Assembly (NCBI GenBank): GCA_022747635.1
Contig: JAKTNV010000004.1
Coordinates: 20,076,969-20,140,968, forward strand
Direction of reading: 5' to 3'
From: Hetaerina americana
Taxonomy: Eukaryota; Arthropoda; Insecta; Odonata; Calopterygidae
Length of the DNA: 64,000 bases
Positions 47,831-61,149 of the stretch are shown here, piece by piece. Position 1 is the first letter of the stretch, and each line of letters opens with the position of its first letter. Position numbers and translations under genes: made by a program. The notes below the pieces were generated by a model. That model worked only from the letters and a program-made list of their open reading frames with translations, did not search any database and was not told the origin of the DNA.

Positions 47831-50800
47831 CATTTCCGTTGCTATACTGTGTGTATTTTCACATATGTATCGTAGACGCCCTGATGGACGGATTAAGGCA
47901 GCAGCTTTTCACAACTCACTTCATAGCTGAGCGATCGAAAGACTTCTTGCTCTCGGACTGTGTTCATGAGCTCCTAGCCTCATTCACATTTCAAGTAATA
48001 AGTAAAGAACGTTTTTAAATTGTTCTTCGGTCGAAATTTCCATGACTTATTCTCCTCAGTATCTGTCAAAATCAATGTTTCCAAGCGTCATTCTTCTCCG
48101 TTATCCCAAGTTAAATATTGTTTCTGCAAATCTAAATGCACATTTCTGCTAAAGTAAGTAAATCAGCTTTAATTTATTGGATCCGGCACACCCCCTTTTC
48201 ATTGCATTCGTAATGAAAAAATTACTCATCTAATGTTATGTTTCCAGGTTGTAAAAGGAATAAAATATCTGCAATAATAGTTGTCATTCTAATTAAATGA
48301 GGGGAAACGCTTTGTCAATTATTACATGGCCAAATAATAATTTTTATCTTTTTCGTCTACGATAAGTCAAAGGAGGTTAAATAGAAATAGTTAGTAGAAC
48401 TGTTATTACTAGCTATTTTTCTGACAAGACAGATATTTAGTTTGCTAAGTGTTGTTGAGAGGAAAGGGTTAGTTTGCTAATTTTTGCCGGAGAGGAAACT
48501 AGTAAAAAAAGTGTTTATACAGAATTTGAATTCAGGCACCTCTCTTGGCTGTTTCCTTCGTTTGTTTTCTTGGTGGTAGGTTGTGGGACCTAAAAAATGG
48601 ATATCTGAAACAATGTGCTCGGCAATCTTTTTATCCATTCTTCACGTATTTAGAGCTGGTGTCGCGCAGGTACAAGGGTTGAAAGCCTTGCTGTCATTCT
48701 TATGGGTGTAAGTTGACAGTGGGAGGTTGGAAGTGGGAAGGTATATTTTTCTCGCGGAGTGATAGTGCCGTTTGGAAGAGACATTTGTTCACCTAAGGCT
48801 TTAAAAACTGTTTCTAGTGTAATTGTATCTCATTGGAATAAATCATATTCCAACCCGTTTTCATTCCTCGAAATATTGTGTAATTTTACATGTGCTGTTT
48901 AAAATTTTCAACTATTGCTGAAGACTCTTCGCCTGTGCCTCTAGCAAGTTATATTTTGTCCTCGTGGGAGTTAAACTACCTATGTGTTTTATATCGCAAC
49001 TTATAGGTTGCCCGCCAGCATTATTAACCATATGGGATAACTGAACGCATAATATGCGATAATACTTTTAGTACGTTTCTTATCCTCAGGCTCCGGTTGT
49101 GATAAATTCCTTACATATCCGCAGGTTCCATAAAGATATTAAACCATCGATTTCTCTTTTTGAGGCTTCCAATTTTTATGTTCCGTTATTAAAACTTTCA
49201 GGAATATGTATGTTTTTATAGACGTTGTGTGTCTTTACGAAAATTTTCATTTTTCGTACTTGATGTATTTTCGAAGGAAGTGTCAACCAAATTTACAGAT
49301 AGAAAAGAAAAATTCTTGAACATGAAACTGTTATGATTCGCCACTTCAGTGAAAGTAAGTCGACTGATTTTTTTATTATGTCATTTGAGTTATGTGCCTG
49401 GAAGGTATTTTGACTGGTTCGTCCGCATGAGCCAAGAGTTAAGCGATGGAAAAATGTCCCGTGTGCCGGTGACCTGTAGCCTGTGAAATTCAGACTGGAT
49501 TTCATTCGCTAGCCGGTCATGCGGCATATTGTACGACGTTTGCGAAGGTGGTTTTCACGGAAATACCTGCCGTGTACCTGTATTTCTCAAACTCGCCGCT
49601 ACCCATTCGTTGGTCATCGATCTCTTTTTGATTTTTCCCTTTTTACCCTCTAGTAAGTAGGAAGTTTTTTGTCTCCTTCTGGTTATGCAACATTCTTCAC
49701 CCTAGTGCTCGTCGTGAAGTAGGGCATCTCCGGGATCATGTGTCCCTCGAGCTTGCCCTGTCGTCGGGAGCCTATTATTTGTTTATTTTGGTCAATTTTC
49801 TCTTAAGTCCCGCTACCGCCGCCTTTCGGGGTAGAAGAGGCCGCTTTCGCTCCCTCCACGACTCCAAGCTCACACTATCCAACATCTGTCTGCTCGTCGA
49901 AAGTCGACCCCTCCTCCGGTGGGTTGATTGGCGGGGCGGGGTGTTTTGGTGGGCTGCCTCGCGGAAAACGGGCTATCAGCTCTTCTAAGATATGGGAGAG
50001 AGAGAGAGAGATACCGAAAGAAGGAAGGAAGAGAAAGGCCGTGACGCGCATTTGTGGAAGGCCAATCCGCGGTTGGCTTGCTCTGTGGAACCTTGCTCTT
50101 CGGAGTGCGACTGCTATTTATCGTCTCTCGTGTTAAATGTTAAGGAAATGAAAGAGAAAAATTCAATCAATGGGTCTTTAAATCGTCAATGTGTCAATCT
50201 GTCTTGTGCCTAAATAGTTCACAAGGATTGAAGGCGGTGTGGGCTGCAAACGCCTGGAGACAACAACTTTCGTCGAATCACATAGAGGATGTAACCCTGT
50301 AGCTGTTGTGTTAATGCGATTGTAGCCTACCGTGCAGGCTTAGGTATTGGACTGTCTCTGTAAAAAAGCATCTATGTGGAATAAAAAATAATTGTGAACA
50401 ATATAGCAACTATTCCCCTCCTTCATTTCCTTCGTAAGTTCCTTAGTTTCCGCTGTCATCCAAAGTTCCAATTCTTTTCATCTCTCTTCCTCACCCACAT
50501 AATGTACTCCCTATATTTGGTTCCTATTCAAATTCTCTGCATCCAAAATTAATGTTGTGAATGAGACGTGCGATACGAAATTCAGGGTTCTTGGAAATGT
50601 CATCAATATCTATGCGTCTACCACTTTGAGACTCATTCACCGTTGTGCGATGCTCAATTTCGAGCATCGCCCAGCCCTGCTTCTAATGGATCTCGTGAGA
50701 ATTCCGAGTCAAAACCTGGTCCCGAACAGGTTGTGAAGGTGATGGCAAATTTTTGTCCCTTGCTCAGAATTACCTAATTCAGTGCGTCCCTATTTTTTCC

Positions 50801-52900
50801 TTCTGGTCCACTTTCACCGTCGATGGGCCGTTTCCTTTCCGAGTTAGAACAAATGACTCCTTTCGTTCCCCCCGGGGCTCAGCCACCGGCCTGTTAGCTT
50901 TCTATCGCTTTCATTATTCCATAGGAGGTAGTGTTTGTCCTCAAGGATGGAGTCTTAACGACCCAGTGTGGAGTCTCCCGTGATGTGCGTACTCTTTTGA
51001 TGGTCATTGAGTCATTTTATTTTCGAAAGGCTTGCATAAAATCATTATGGATGCTAAGCTCTTCACTAACGTAGTGCATGATATGCGTAGACTCGTAAGA
51101 TTCCAGACTCCTAATTCTCAGGCCTCTTCAGCCGCGCCCTGAGGGTTCAACGCACTCCATGTTCCTCATGTATTTGCAGATGGGAAAATTCGCATTTTCT
51201 CCTGCAACGCAATTCGGCATTTTTTTGAATTACGCACGTGGGCAGAGTTTTGATGGCCGAAATAATAATATAATACGCTAAAGATTGTGATACCTTCGGT
51301 TTCCAGAGGAAATATCGTGTCTCCAAAGGTATGCATCTGCTTATGTTTGCCGATATTAATGCTAAACCTTGGTAGCTTTTCTTTCTTCCGCGAGGAAATG
51401 CGTCAAGATTTTATTTTTTGTTAGAAACGGATCATGGTACTACTAGTAATTCATTTAGCGTAACTGGCGTAGTTCGGTCTGTGTAATTTTGTTATAGCCG
51501 TATAACAGGCGCTCATTGCCAAAGTAGAATATAGTATTTTTTAAGGAAAAAAATAACTTCTGCGATCAATTTTCTATTAATTTTGCGTTTATCGGCGATC
51601 AGGTGGCAGTTATAAGGCGTACAAGATTTTGAAAAATTAATGTATTCTCATTTTATATTCGATTTAAGTGTTGAATGTGTCTGCCTGCAATTTTTTAAAT
51701 TAATATTAGTTTTCTTTTATTTCGATTTAAATCCTCCAGACAATGTCCTAAAGCGACGGTTAAGAAACCTCTTTTGGCTCTTCATTCAGATGAGTCAATG
51801 AACTTTATGTGCCCTGCTGACTGAAATCGTTATGTTTGCTTGCCTAGGTAGGGGGGGTAGGAATGCTCGTGTTGAATATGTAACATTAAAGGAAAGTTTT
51901 CAGATATTCAGTTAATTCAATTCCGTGGTTGCGAGAGGGTACATGTGCTATTTTTAATATGCGGCAGTGTTGCCTCAGGCATCTGTACCTCGGTCTTCCG
52001 ATGTACCCACACCTTCATGCAATTGACGTATTTATCTGATTTCGTTGAAGTTCAAGTGCTTCATGTGCGCGTGATACTATGCGTACGATGTCGTATGCGT
52101 CATTTAACGTCTAGCTTAGCTTTTCCTCCGGGTTTTGGCCGGCCGCCCATTCCATTGTTAAGTTCTGACACGTATTATGTGTCTCCACTTGCTAGCCATC
52201 GGCTTGCCATCGGCTTGCCATCAGTAAGTGGCATCATCTCCAACAGCATTGACACCATTAGTAATCCCTTACGTGTACTTCTTGGAGGAGAATACCTTTA
52301 TTGTTTGTGACTGCGATTTATTTCAACTTCTGTTGCATTCATTTCATACTTGTATGATCCTTATCTTGTCGCAGAATTGTTTGAAGACTAGTTTAATGTA
52401 TTCCATTCTAAGTACGGCGGCAGTATTTTAGTCGCGACTGCTTTTCTAGCGTATATATCCAAATTATATTATAAAAGTGCTCTTTCCACTGGAGAAAAAC
52501 TTAAGCGTAGAGATTTGATGGAATCATTTCAATCATATTTTAGATAACTTGTAGATACGTTAAATGAAAGTAATACGTTAAATAAAAGAATCATCATTCT
52601 ATTAATCCAGAAGTATTCAGAGAACAAATGATATTTTTAAAATGAAAAATCTTTTGCCCCCTGGGTGGCATCGTGATACGCAAAGTTACACGTAGTTAAA
52701 AACTAGATCGATTGTTAATTATTTGCCACCCATTGAAAGAATCTAAATGTCCGATCTCTTTAGTCACGGTACCAATATTTCACGACTCCCCGTCCAAAAT
52801 TCCTTCCTCCTTCCTGCTGCTCCACATCTCATAGTGTTCTTTCTCGCAGCAAGTTACCGCTCATGGCATAACCGGATCGCCAGTCTATGCATCTCTGTTT
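47831..52900. other. No gene found
   Basis: Mixed composition with no family motif in any frame. A short (GA)n occurs near 49994-50008. A hairpin gcgatgctc/gagcatcgc lies at 50647-50670. A repeated cggcttgccat occurs near 52200-52220. Confidence 0.4.
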
Positions 52901-53580
52901 TTTCCTCCTATCCACTCCGGCCCGCCTCGACTCATCAGATTTTCGGGCCGCTATGAAGATCCTTGATATTCACGCTAACGCCCGGGAGGTCGTTATCCTC
53001 GACTCATTCCTCATGCGGCCCGCCCCGCCGCCGCCGGAGGACGTGACCAGAACGCGGGGAATTTGATCGGGCACCGCACCCGGGATGTTGGGTCGCACAT
53101 GTCCGCCCCTTTCATCTTCGCTCGCCACGTGCCTTTCTCTTCGACCCCCGGCCGCCGCTTTTGGCGCTTTTCGAAAAGGGGAACGCACCGCTGAGGAGAG
53201 AAAAAGGAGTTGTTCGACCACGAGCGAGTGTGCGACCCCGTCGGCGAAGTCGATCGTTCCGAGCGGCCTTTTCTTCCCGCCGGCTTTTTTTTTGCTTCCT
53301 CCGCCGTCGACCCCACATCTCCCTTTACGATCCCGTCGTTCCATGTTCTCCCTTTTGTTACGTCAAAATGGATTGCAAATGCGAGGTGAAGGCCCACCCC
53401 CTCTCCCCCCTATGTGCCCCAAGAAAACGGTGGAAGTTTGGTCGCTCCGCCAGTCGCATTCCGAGTACATAACGTACACTCGTTTGTGCTCTCACTCTTG
53501 TTTCCCTTCTCGGTGGGCAGGGCTGCAGCGACAACGCTCCCGCTAACCCTCTCTTACCTTTTTCGCTTCAGGAAGTGAGT
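52900..53580. other. CpG-rich, strand-skewed tract
   Basis: GC-rich DNA with many CpGs. Frames of 100-150 codons overlap on both strands (53085-53546 plus, 52970-53344 minus), with Arg/Pro/Ser-rich translations typical of GC-rich non-coding DNA. No domain is recognised. Confidence 0.4.
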
Positions 53581-56500
53581 CTGGGAAAGTGTTGCCCCGC
53601 TTGGGTCAGATGTGATAGTTCCTTGTTTACAGCTCTCTTTGGAAAGTTCTGAGGAAATTATGTTATCGAGAGACAATGCGGAGCTTTGGGTGCCTCAATC
53701 GGTATTCGGTAGGACTTTATGAACCTGGAAATGCCATTATATTTTCATTTAATGTCTTTTTATTTGAAATATGCATCCCATATACATAGATTTTCCCTCG
53801 TTACGGCCAGAGTCTTAGGTCAATTTAGCTGAATGGTATTTCCTGAAATAGGTGACTGCCAAGTGAATAAAAGTCTCCCTATCCCTGATAACTTTTCCGT
53901 TGTAGCATCCAATGTTTGTCTATTTGGACTTTAAAAGTCTCCGTATTTTATCTCTAAGTGAATATCATAGGGTTATATTATGATACGCTATATATCTGCC
54001 CACATGATATTGGGAACACATGTTTCATTTTCGAAGCCAGCTTCTGGTGGGAGTTTAGTGTTATCTCGCTATACTTTGTCTACATTTGTGCCAACATTGA
54101 TATAATAGATATATACTGTACAGGGATAGGATGAGCGTTGATTGGAAGTTGTTGATTTGCGAATATGATCAAGGATGAAGAAAATTATCTAAATGTCAAA
54201 GAAGGGAAACTGAGTTTTGCATAGTGTACGAGAAGAGGAACACTTAGGGAGCAGAAAATGGGATGGATTCATTAAAAGGAGTAGATAGACGAGACACTGC
54301 CAAAGGCAGTGGTAGATCATAGAAAAGTTTTGATTGATTTACAATAGTTTCAATTTTATATCAAAACTTAATTCAATTCGTCAAGCTGCATGGAATAAAA
54401 TATTCTTCATACCTTTCGTCGTTTTCATTTGAGTTACTATCAGAATGAGCATAGTGTTAGGCGGAACAAATTAAATTGAGAAATGTTGCCGAAGCCTTTC
54501 AGGATGTCGGCAATCATGATGCCCTTAAGTATACCTATCAGTGGCTCTTCTACAATGAAGTGGAGTTAGGCACACTCCCGTGCCGAGATGAAATATTAGA
54601 AAGTTAAAATAAATAGTGACTCTTCAAGTTTAAGAGCTCAACTTACTTAAAATGAATCATGGCTTCACAACGTCGGTCAGGAACGCGGTTCCTCATGATA
54701 CTTCTTTAGTGGCGAACAATGGTGTACTTTATTAATTAAAATTTTTATGAGATCAACGTATACATTTTTATGCTCATATGCTGGAAAAGGATAATTATCG
54801 GAAAACGTGAAAATATATCATTTCACTATCCTCATCTGAGCCTTGTGTTCGTATTAAGAAAGAATCCGAAGTAGTCTTATACTTGAGTGTTCAATCCTTA
54901 AACTCATGTTGACGTAACTTTCCAGCGGAGCTTCAATTTGCAACGCCTCTCTAAAAGAAATGTTCTCCAATGCCCTTCAGTTGACTGAACATTTCTTTGC
55001 GTAATTTCCTATTTTTTCTTAAAATCGTCGATAGTTCGCCATGGCCTCAGGGGAAAGAAATGAATGATTTATACCTGAATCGAAAATATCTTGGCGCGAT
55101 CACGCAACGTATTTCTTCGCCGAATTCAATTTCGCTTTTAGTATTTTCCCAGCAAGAACAAAACGTTTTAGATGTTTGTAATTAGAGTATATTCGCGTCG
55201 AGGTCCCTCCATCGCGGTCTAATAGCAGCCTGGCATCTTGGTGACATAAGCTGGCGACGTGAGGAATTCCATTCGCCTTTCCTGAGGGGAAAGGCGAATG
55301 GTTTTTGCCACTCATTTCTCATATTCGCTGGGAGGCAAAGGATCGAGGCTAGCTGACGCAGCGTGTTGCCATCGGAACTAATGCGATGGCAATACTAAGC
55401 TTTCGATCTCTCGATTTCATTCGACCGAGAATTCCTTGTATCCGCTGGACATGCAATACCTCTCTCTTTCTATCAGCATTTTCGGATATATTGAGCGAGA
55501 AATTTTTTGGTAGATTGATGCTAATTTTTTTCCTCTTATGCGGAATGATCCGGTCGAGAGGCTGGATTTTCGACGATGCCTTTCTTTCAAAAGTTCTCAA
55601 TTTGATTCCGCAATACGTATACACGTACAATTTGAGATCATCGATGTGTAAAATGTTTGAAGTTCGAAGAATGCATTGGAATTAACTTCGGAATCTGGGT
55701 TGAGTTCCAGGGCAACGTACTCTCTCATTAATGGCGGGTTCAATTCCGCGTAATCGTTTTTCTCAACTGTAAAATTACAGCCTGTGCTCAATTTCCATCC
55801 TAAGTTTGGATGTATAAAGTGGGGATCGTAAAGCCTGGAATTTTGATCGGCTTCCCTGAGTGTGCACGTAGTATCCGTAGTTATGTATATCCTTAGATTA
55901 ATTAATGGTGACTGTCAACACTCAGATGCATGGATTTTATTGAACCTGGAAATATCGTAAAATTCATTTATTAAACGTAGTAACTGTAAAATGGTCGTAA
56001 TATTAACTATTAGCATAAAACAGAATAAACTGGAATACCATAATTGTTTTATTATTGAAGATATTAAAAGAATTCAGTCATTATTACTTACTATTACGGC
56101 AGTTCTCTAGTATCATTGCCCATATGTACGTTATATATTCTTTTTTATCCATGTGGGTCAAATGAGTAATATACAAGCTATGCTCAATTTTTGCGGATAT
56201 CCTTCGAAACATTTTATCAAACGAAACACTCATGCATGGAAAGTATGGCATTTACCCAGGAAGGCCATTAATCATTATTTTAAGGTATGGATTCCTTCAG
56301 CAGAAAACCTGGAATCCTCTGGATTCTTTGTCTAACGTATGTGAGCTACCGAAAAGAAAATTTTAATACTGTTTTGTAGCAGTAAGAATGTCTATCCTAG
56401 TCTTTTAAATATTATTTGATTTTTCAGTAGAGTCAATATATGTATTCATTTTGCTAAAGTAATACCAGTAAACCCCCTGATTCAGACGCGTACTGTTAAT

Positions 56501-57060
56501 GAAATGAAGCTGTTGGGTGTAACAACAGCGATGCCTCGATGAGAAGGTTTAATTGCGTTTGGGGGATAAGTGTGTAGATGTTGGCATTTGCTCAAACGAT
56601 GGTGGTTAATATTAGCGATATGACTACTCTAGGATGCCCTAGTTTTGAAAGCCGGAAATCCACCGGTAACCCCAACTGATATTTACACCATAGCATTTTG
56701 GATTGCCGTATATTGGATCTAGGCGTCGGTCTTCAACGGTACGAACTTACTAAGTGGCAGCTATACCTGAATCATTTATCGGAATACCAATACATTTCTA
56801 CCAAGACCAATTGATGCTGGTTGTTCAGACGGTAAAACACGGGAGAGTAGTATCGTAACAAAAACTATAATAGGGACTTTCCTGCCCGGAGTTTAAATTT
56901 AATTATGTGAGGTTATCGCAAGTCTTATTTCATTCAGTTTATTCAAACCCACCAATTGAAAGAGATCGTTAAATCCTCGGCGAAAACTCATTTCCTTTCC
57001 TAGTCTTTGCGGGTGTTTCCTAGTTTATGCGGTTATAAATCCCGTTTAATTCAGGGGTGG
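53581..57060. other. No gene found; mini-palindrome at 55.27 kb
   Basis: AT-rich. attcgcctttcctgagggga followed by aaggcgaatggtttttgcca at 55271-55310 resembles the inner part of the palindromic retroposon arms at 19.7 kb, without the T-arms. Relationship uncertain. Confidence 0.35.
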
Positions 57061-57560
57061 CTTTTACAATTATCAAGTCCCAGGCCGGCCGAGCCCGACC
57101 CACCATCGGTCGGTAATACTCCATCGGGTGGGAGGCGGCGGTGTCTCCGCTTTCGTTCGCAAGCCTCCGGGCCCGGGGTTGAAAGGAGTTATGAGCGTTG
57201 GTCGTTTTCGAGGAGCGAAAATGTGAGTGGTCAGGCAGATGAGGTCGGATGAGCGCATGCGCGGGGCCATCTCATTGTGAATGAAAAGCTGGACGAAGGG
57301 AAGAGTGGTTGGAAGGAGGGAGTGGGGGTGTCGGTGGCTGGGTTGGGGAGTAGGGGGGCGCGGGCAAGGGGAGCATCTCGATCGTGGTGAGAATGGGAGC
57401 AGACCGGGAAGAGGGGAGCAGAGGGCGCATCTTGAAGGGTGGATGGTCTCGCTTCCGTTCTTGACCTGCGAAGTCGAAGGCGGTAGTGGGCAAGGATGTG
57501 TGCGAACGAGAATGAATGATGTCGGGCCCGCGGGACTGTTTGAAGCGGGAGGTAAGGCGG
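57061..57560. other. GC-rich tract with G-runs
   Basis: A C-rich first part is followed by G-rich DNA on the plus strand (57300-57420, several ggg or longer runs), a layout similar to the tract at 61.36-61.66 kb. The long minus-strand frame across it runs on into the TA microsatellite and is not credible as a protein. Confidence 0.4.
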
Positions 57561-57714
57561 ACGATGTTTGTTAGCCTTATGGAGGGTTTCCTTGTACCGA
57601 TAAGGAAATGAGAGTGAATTAAAAACTAATCGCACTAATTTAGAGAACGCAACACATCCTCCAGTAGATAATTTCACATGTATTATCGAAGAACAAATGG
57701 TGTCAGGGGTTTGT

Positions 57715-57745
57715 AGGTATGTGTGTGTACATATATGTATGTGTG

Positions 57746-57827
<82 letters not shown>

Positions 57828-57912
57828 TATATGTATATCTATTTGCATATATACATACATACATAGGTATAATTTAATATAAATAATCTAAATTTATATA
57901 TATATATATATA
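57715..57912. repeat. TG/TA microsatellite arrays
   Basis: tgtgtgtacatatatgtatg gives way to long (TA)n broken by single tg steps up to about 57866. A shorter (TA)n follows at 57893-57912. They lie directly at the 3' end of the LINE on the minus strand. Confidence 0.95.
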
Positions 57913-57924
57913 TTTTTTTTTAAG

Positions 57925-59348
57925 GTAATCTACCGGTTAAGGTAGGTTTTTGGATGGACACAACTACCAAACAAATATTTTATTACTCCTAACAAAATAC
58001 AAAATCCATCATCCTACTCTATATCAGGTCCCTCTTCATCTCCGAGTACTTTCTTCCTCCCTTCATCCCGTCCAACATCCCTATCCTGTTCCTTCCCTTT
58101 CCTCTTTTGCCCAACATTCTACCCTCTATCACAGTCTTCAACATCCCACTGCCGGTCAATACCCCCTTCATCCACTTTTCCTGCCTCCACAGGATTTCTC
58201 CCAACAAACCCCTCTCTTCGCCCACCATACCAAGTACTTCCTCATTTGTTTTCTTCTCTGTCCATTTCACCTTCTCCATTCTTCTCCACATCCACATTTC
58301 AAAAGCCTCCAATCTACGTCTATCCTCCTGCTTCAATGACCACGTTTCCGCACCGTACATAGCTACGCTCCATATCAAAGTTTTTACGAGTCTTTTCTTA
58401 ACATCCTTACTCAGAGTCCCCGTCATTAACTCCCTCCTCCTTGTGAAAGCCTCTTTGCCTAGCGCAATTCTTCTCCTTACGTCCCTACTACTTTGACCGT
58501 GTTGGTCCAAAACACTACCGAGATACGTAAACTGCTCTACCTGCTCTAGTTTTTGCCCTCCTATTTTAATGTTAAGCTTGGCCTTTTTCTTTCTAGAAAA
58601 TCGCATAACCTTTGTTTTCTTAATATTGATTCTCATCCCATACCTGTCGCACTGAATTTCCAATTCACTCAGCAATGCTTGCAGCCCTTTGGCTGACTGA
58701 CAAACTAAGGCTTGGTCATCAGCAAACCTAACTGATTTTACGAATTCCCCGCCCACTTTCATTCCTACCTCGAGTTCTTCCCATGCCTCTTTAATCATTT
58801 CCTCTGCATACAGGTTGAACAGCAACGGTGATAATGGGCAACCCTGCCTTACACCCCTTCCTAACACTGCCCATCCTGACTCCCCGTTTCCCACCCGCAC
58901 CTGAGCAGTCTGAGACATGTACAGGTTGCGGATTAACCTCCTTTCCCTCCAATCTATTCCTATTTTCTGCAATATACTCATTAGTTTTTCCCAATTCACC
59001 CTATCAAACGCTTTTTCGAAATCTACGAAACAGGCAAATACCTCCTGGTTGTATTCTATATTCCTCTCGATTAGTAATCTCATTACTGCAATGGCATCAC
59101 GCGTACCTCTCCCCTTCCTAAACCCAAACTGATCATCCCCTAAGTAATCATTTGCCCTACTCTCTATCCTTTTGTTTATGATCCTGAGAACAACTTTAGC
59201 TGCGTGAGATATCAAACTAATTGTCCTATAGTCCTCACATGACGTGGCCTTTACCTTTTTCGGAATAGGAACTAAAACTGATCTCACAAAGTCTTCCGGC
59301 CAGATTCCCTCCTCATAAATACTACGGATCAGCCCATATAGCCTCTCC

Positions 59349-59374
<26 letters not shown>
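57925..59374 (-). mobile_element. 5'-truncated LINE with intact reverse-transcriptase frame
   Basis: On the minus strand an uninterrupted frame runs from about 59372 to a stop at 58019. Its first 30 or so codons, upstream of this, are only microsatellite. The real part begins LYGLIRSIYEEGIWPEDF and continues VPIPKKVKATSCEDYRTISL, FGFRKGRGTRDA, CFVDFEKAFDRVNW, RQGCPLSPLLFNLYAEEM, the catalytic FADD box (SVRFADDQALV), INIKKTKVMRFSRKKK, FTYLGSVLDQHG and MYGAETWSLKQEDRRRLEAF. It ends GGRKYSEMKRDLI. This matches RTE/BovB-like non-LTR reverse transcriptases in motif order. The endonuclease domain and 5' end are missing. The short 3' UTR ends in aaaacctaccttaacc, shared with the 6-kb copy. Confidence 0.93.
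58019..59372 (-). CDS. Reverse transcriptase, N-terminally truncated (LINE ORF)
   Basis: About 450 codons remain open, covering reverse-transcriptase motifs from the YRTISLIS region through FADD, thumb and the C-terminal domain. In an active element the protein would copy its own RNA at a nicked target. Here the N-terminal endonuclease and any promoter are gone, so it cannot be autonomous. Having no stop or frameshift over 1.35 kb, against the broken copy at 6 kb, suggests a recent insertion. Translation from an ATG is unlikely, because the only upstream starts lie in the repeat. Confidence 0.85.
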
Positions 59375-59447
<73 letters not shown>

Positions 59448-59452
59448 CGAGT
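59340..59452. repeat. (CT)n-(TA)n-(CA)n compound microsatellite
   Basis: A run of ctctct (about 59343-59371) passes into about 33 TA units (59371-59437) and then acacacac. It marks the truncated 5' end of the LINE. Confidence 0.95.
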
Positions 59453-60850
59453 AGTGCATGTACATATATTTATAATTTTTTTTTAAAGCCAAAAATATTC
59501 GACAGTGGACAGGGGGCATAGTACCCCAATTAATATTGGATTCGGTGCCTTCCTGTACTTTAGCATACCTTAGCCGTATACTGAGTGATCAATCTTTCAA
59601 TTGATCGGTAGATGAGAAACTCAGCCAGGAGGAAAGAAATTAACACACGAGGCTGATAAGTTTCCCTTGCGCACGAATGAAAATGACGGGAAATGCTAGT
59701 GATGCTATCCTGCTGCATGGTTACATTTGTATCAAGGACCAATTTTGGTCAAATTTCAGTTTCAGAAAAAATTATTTTTCTGGGGTCATAGATAATATCA
59801 ATGGCTCTGAATCCATATGTTTCTTTGGGGATATATCAAAAAATGTCTTTTCAATTTTTATTTATTTTTTATAGAGGAAGGACTCATGGGACTCGAGGTT
59901 AAGTGCTTGTGGATGTTGATAGTGTCATAGATGGTGAGCGCCACGATTGACCTCGACTCTTCTCACGCTTATTAGGTATCCTTCATTTTCTAGGAGAACT
60001 ATAGCCTGTCAGCTCTAAACTTGTTTCATGGTTAGAAATGGTACCAGGCACCTCATTCAGTGCTGTTCGATGTTATGCCTAATATAGTAATGTACACACT
60101 ATTCCTGAAGATGACCTAAAAATATGAGTTTTTCAAACATTATGTGTGGTTCAGTGTGTCTCTGTGTACTTAATAATGGTTCTGAGCTTTAATTTGAAAG
60201 GAGTTCCTACTCCTCATTTTGTGATCCATGTTTCTCTAGTCACACGGAAAATTCCAAAACGCATTCCTCTGATTCGTTAGGGCATTGCTTAAATCATCGT
60301 GAAGACTATAAATAATATCATAGTAATTATAATAATAATTTTGAATTTTCGATTTAATAACTTACATTTAGTGGTTCTTAATGTTAGCGTGTTCGCTATT
60401 GTCTTAATTGGAAGACAATATAATGGAGATTTCGAGAGGGTATTTTCATGTAGGAATTTGGATTCAATGTTATTTTAAAAGAACTCGCAGGATATCATTA
60501 TGATCTCAGGGCTAGCAATTGATGATTATTATCGTGTTATTTCAGGGATAAATATAACTTGGCAGTCCGAGACCTTAATGTGTTGAGGCATATTTTTTTG
60601 TTGAACAAAAATATTCGGGGTAGCTCAAAGTTGGAAATTCTCGTACAAAAGGGATTCCAAGTTTCTAAACCTTAGTATCCAATTATGAGTACTTAGCTGT
60701 ACGAAATGACCTTTCGAAAGCATTCCGGTCACCTGGAAAAATATTTACGTGCGCGAAATTCTCCGCTTGTATAGTAACTTCTTAATAAATCGTCCTGACA
60801 AGTATGGACCAATAAGGGAGCAAAAGAATTGCTGATATTATTATAACAAT
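59453..60850. other. No gene found
   Basis: AT-rich with scattered short frames and no motif or repeat that I recognise. Confidence 0.4.
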
Positions 60851-60854
60851 GCGG

Positions 60855-61090
60855 GAGACGAGGTCGTCGAGGGGATGAAGTGCTGGGCATCTTACTCAAA
60901 CTCCCGGGTTCGATTCCGGGTGACTTCTCTAGGCACCCCCAGCTTCACGCAAGCTATGTCATTTTTCGGGTACCAGACCTTCCTGGGAAACTATAGGCGG
61001 CCCAGAGAAAGGAACTGGCACCCCTACCTCGGTGTGTGAGTTTCACACACCGTATAGGTGAGGGTAGACCTCACCTCTCAAATAACCCTT
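60855..61090 (+). mobile_element. tRNA-derived SINE, third family
   Basis: A tRNA-like head carries a B-box ggttcgattcc at 60907-60917, inside ccgggttcgattccggg. The body is unlike the other SINEs. It contains a hairpin ggtgtgtgagtttcacacacc at 61031-61051, and ends near ctcaaataaccc. No clear target duplication was found, so the ends are approximate. Confidence 0.65.
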
Positions 61091-61149
61091 TTGGTTGATA
61101 TGTCCATTCTTTGTCTCGTGTCGCGGCTATTTTATTTACTTGGTCGTTC

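Noticed and set aside
53011..53546. Frames of 124-153 codons on both strands
   Set aside because: GC-rich composition removes stop codons; translations are Arg/Ser/Pro-rich with no recognisable family.
57231..57860. 209-residue open frame on the minus strand
   Set aside because: Its first third is translated TA microsatellite and the rest is GC-rich tract with no domain.
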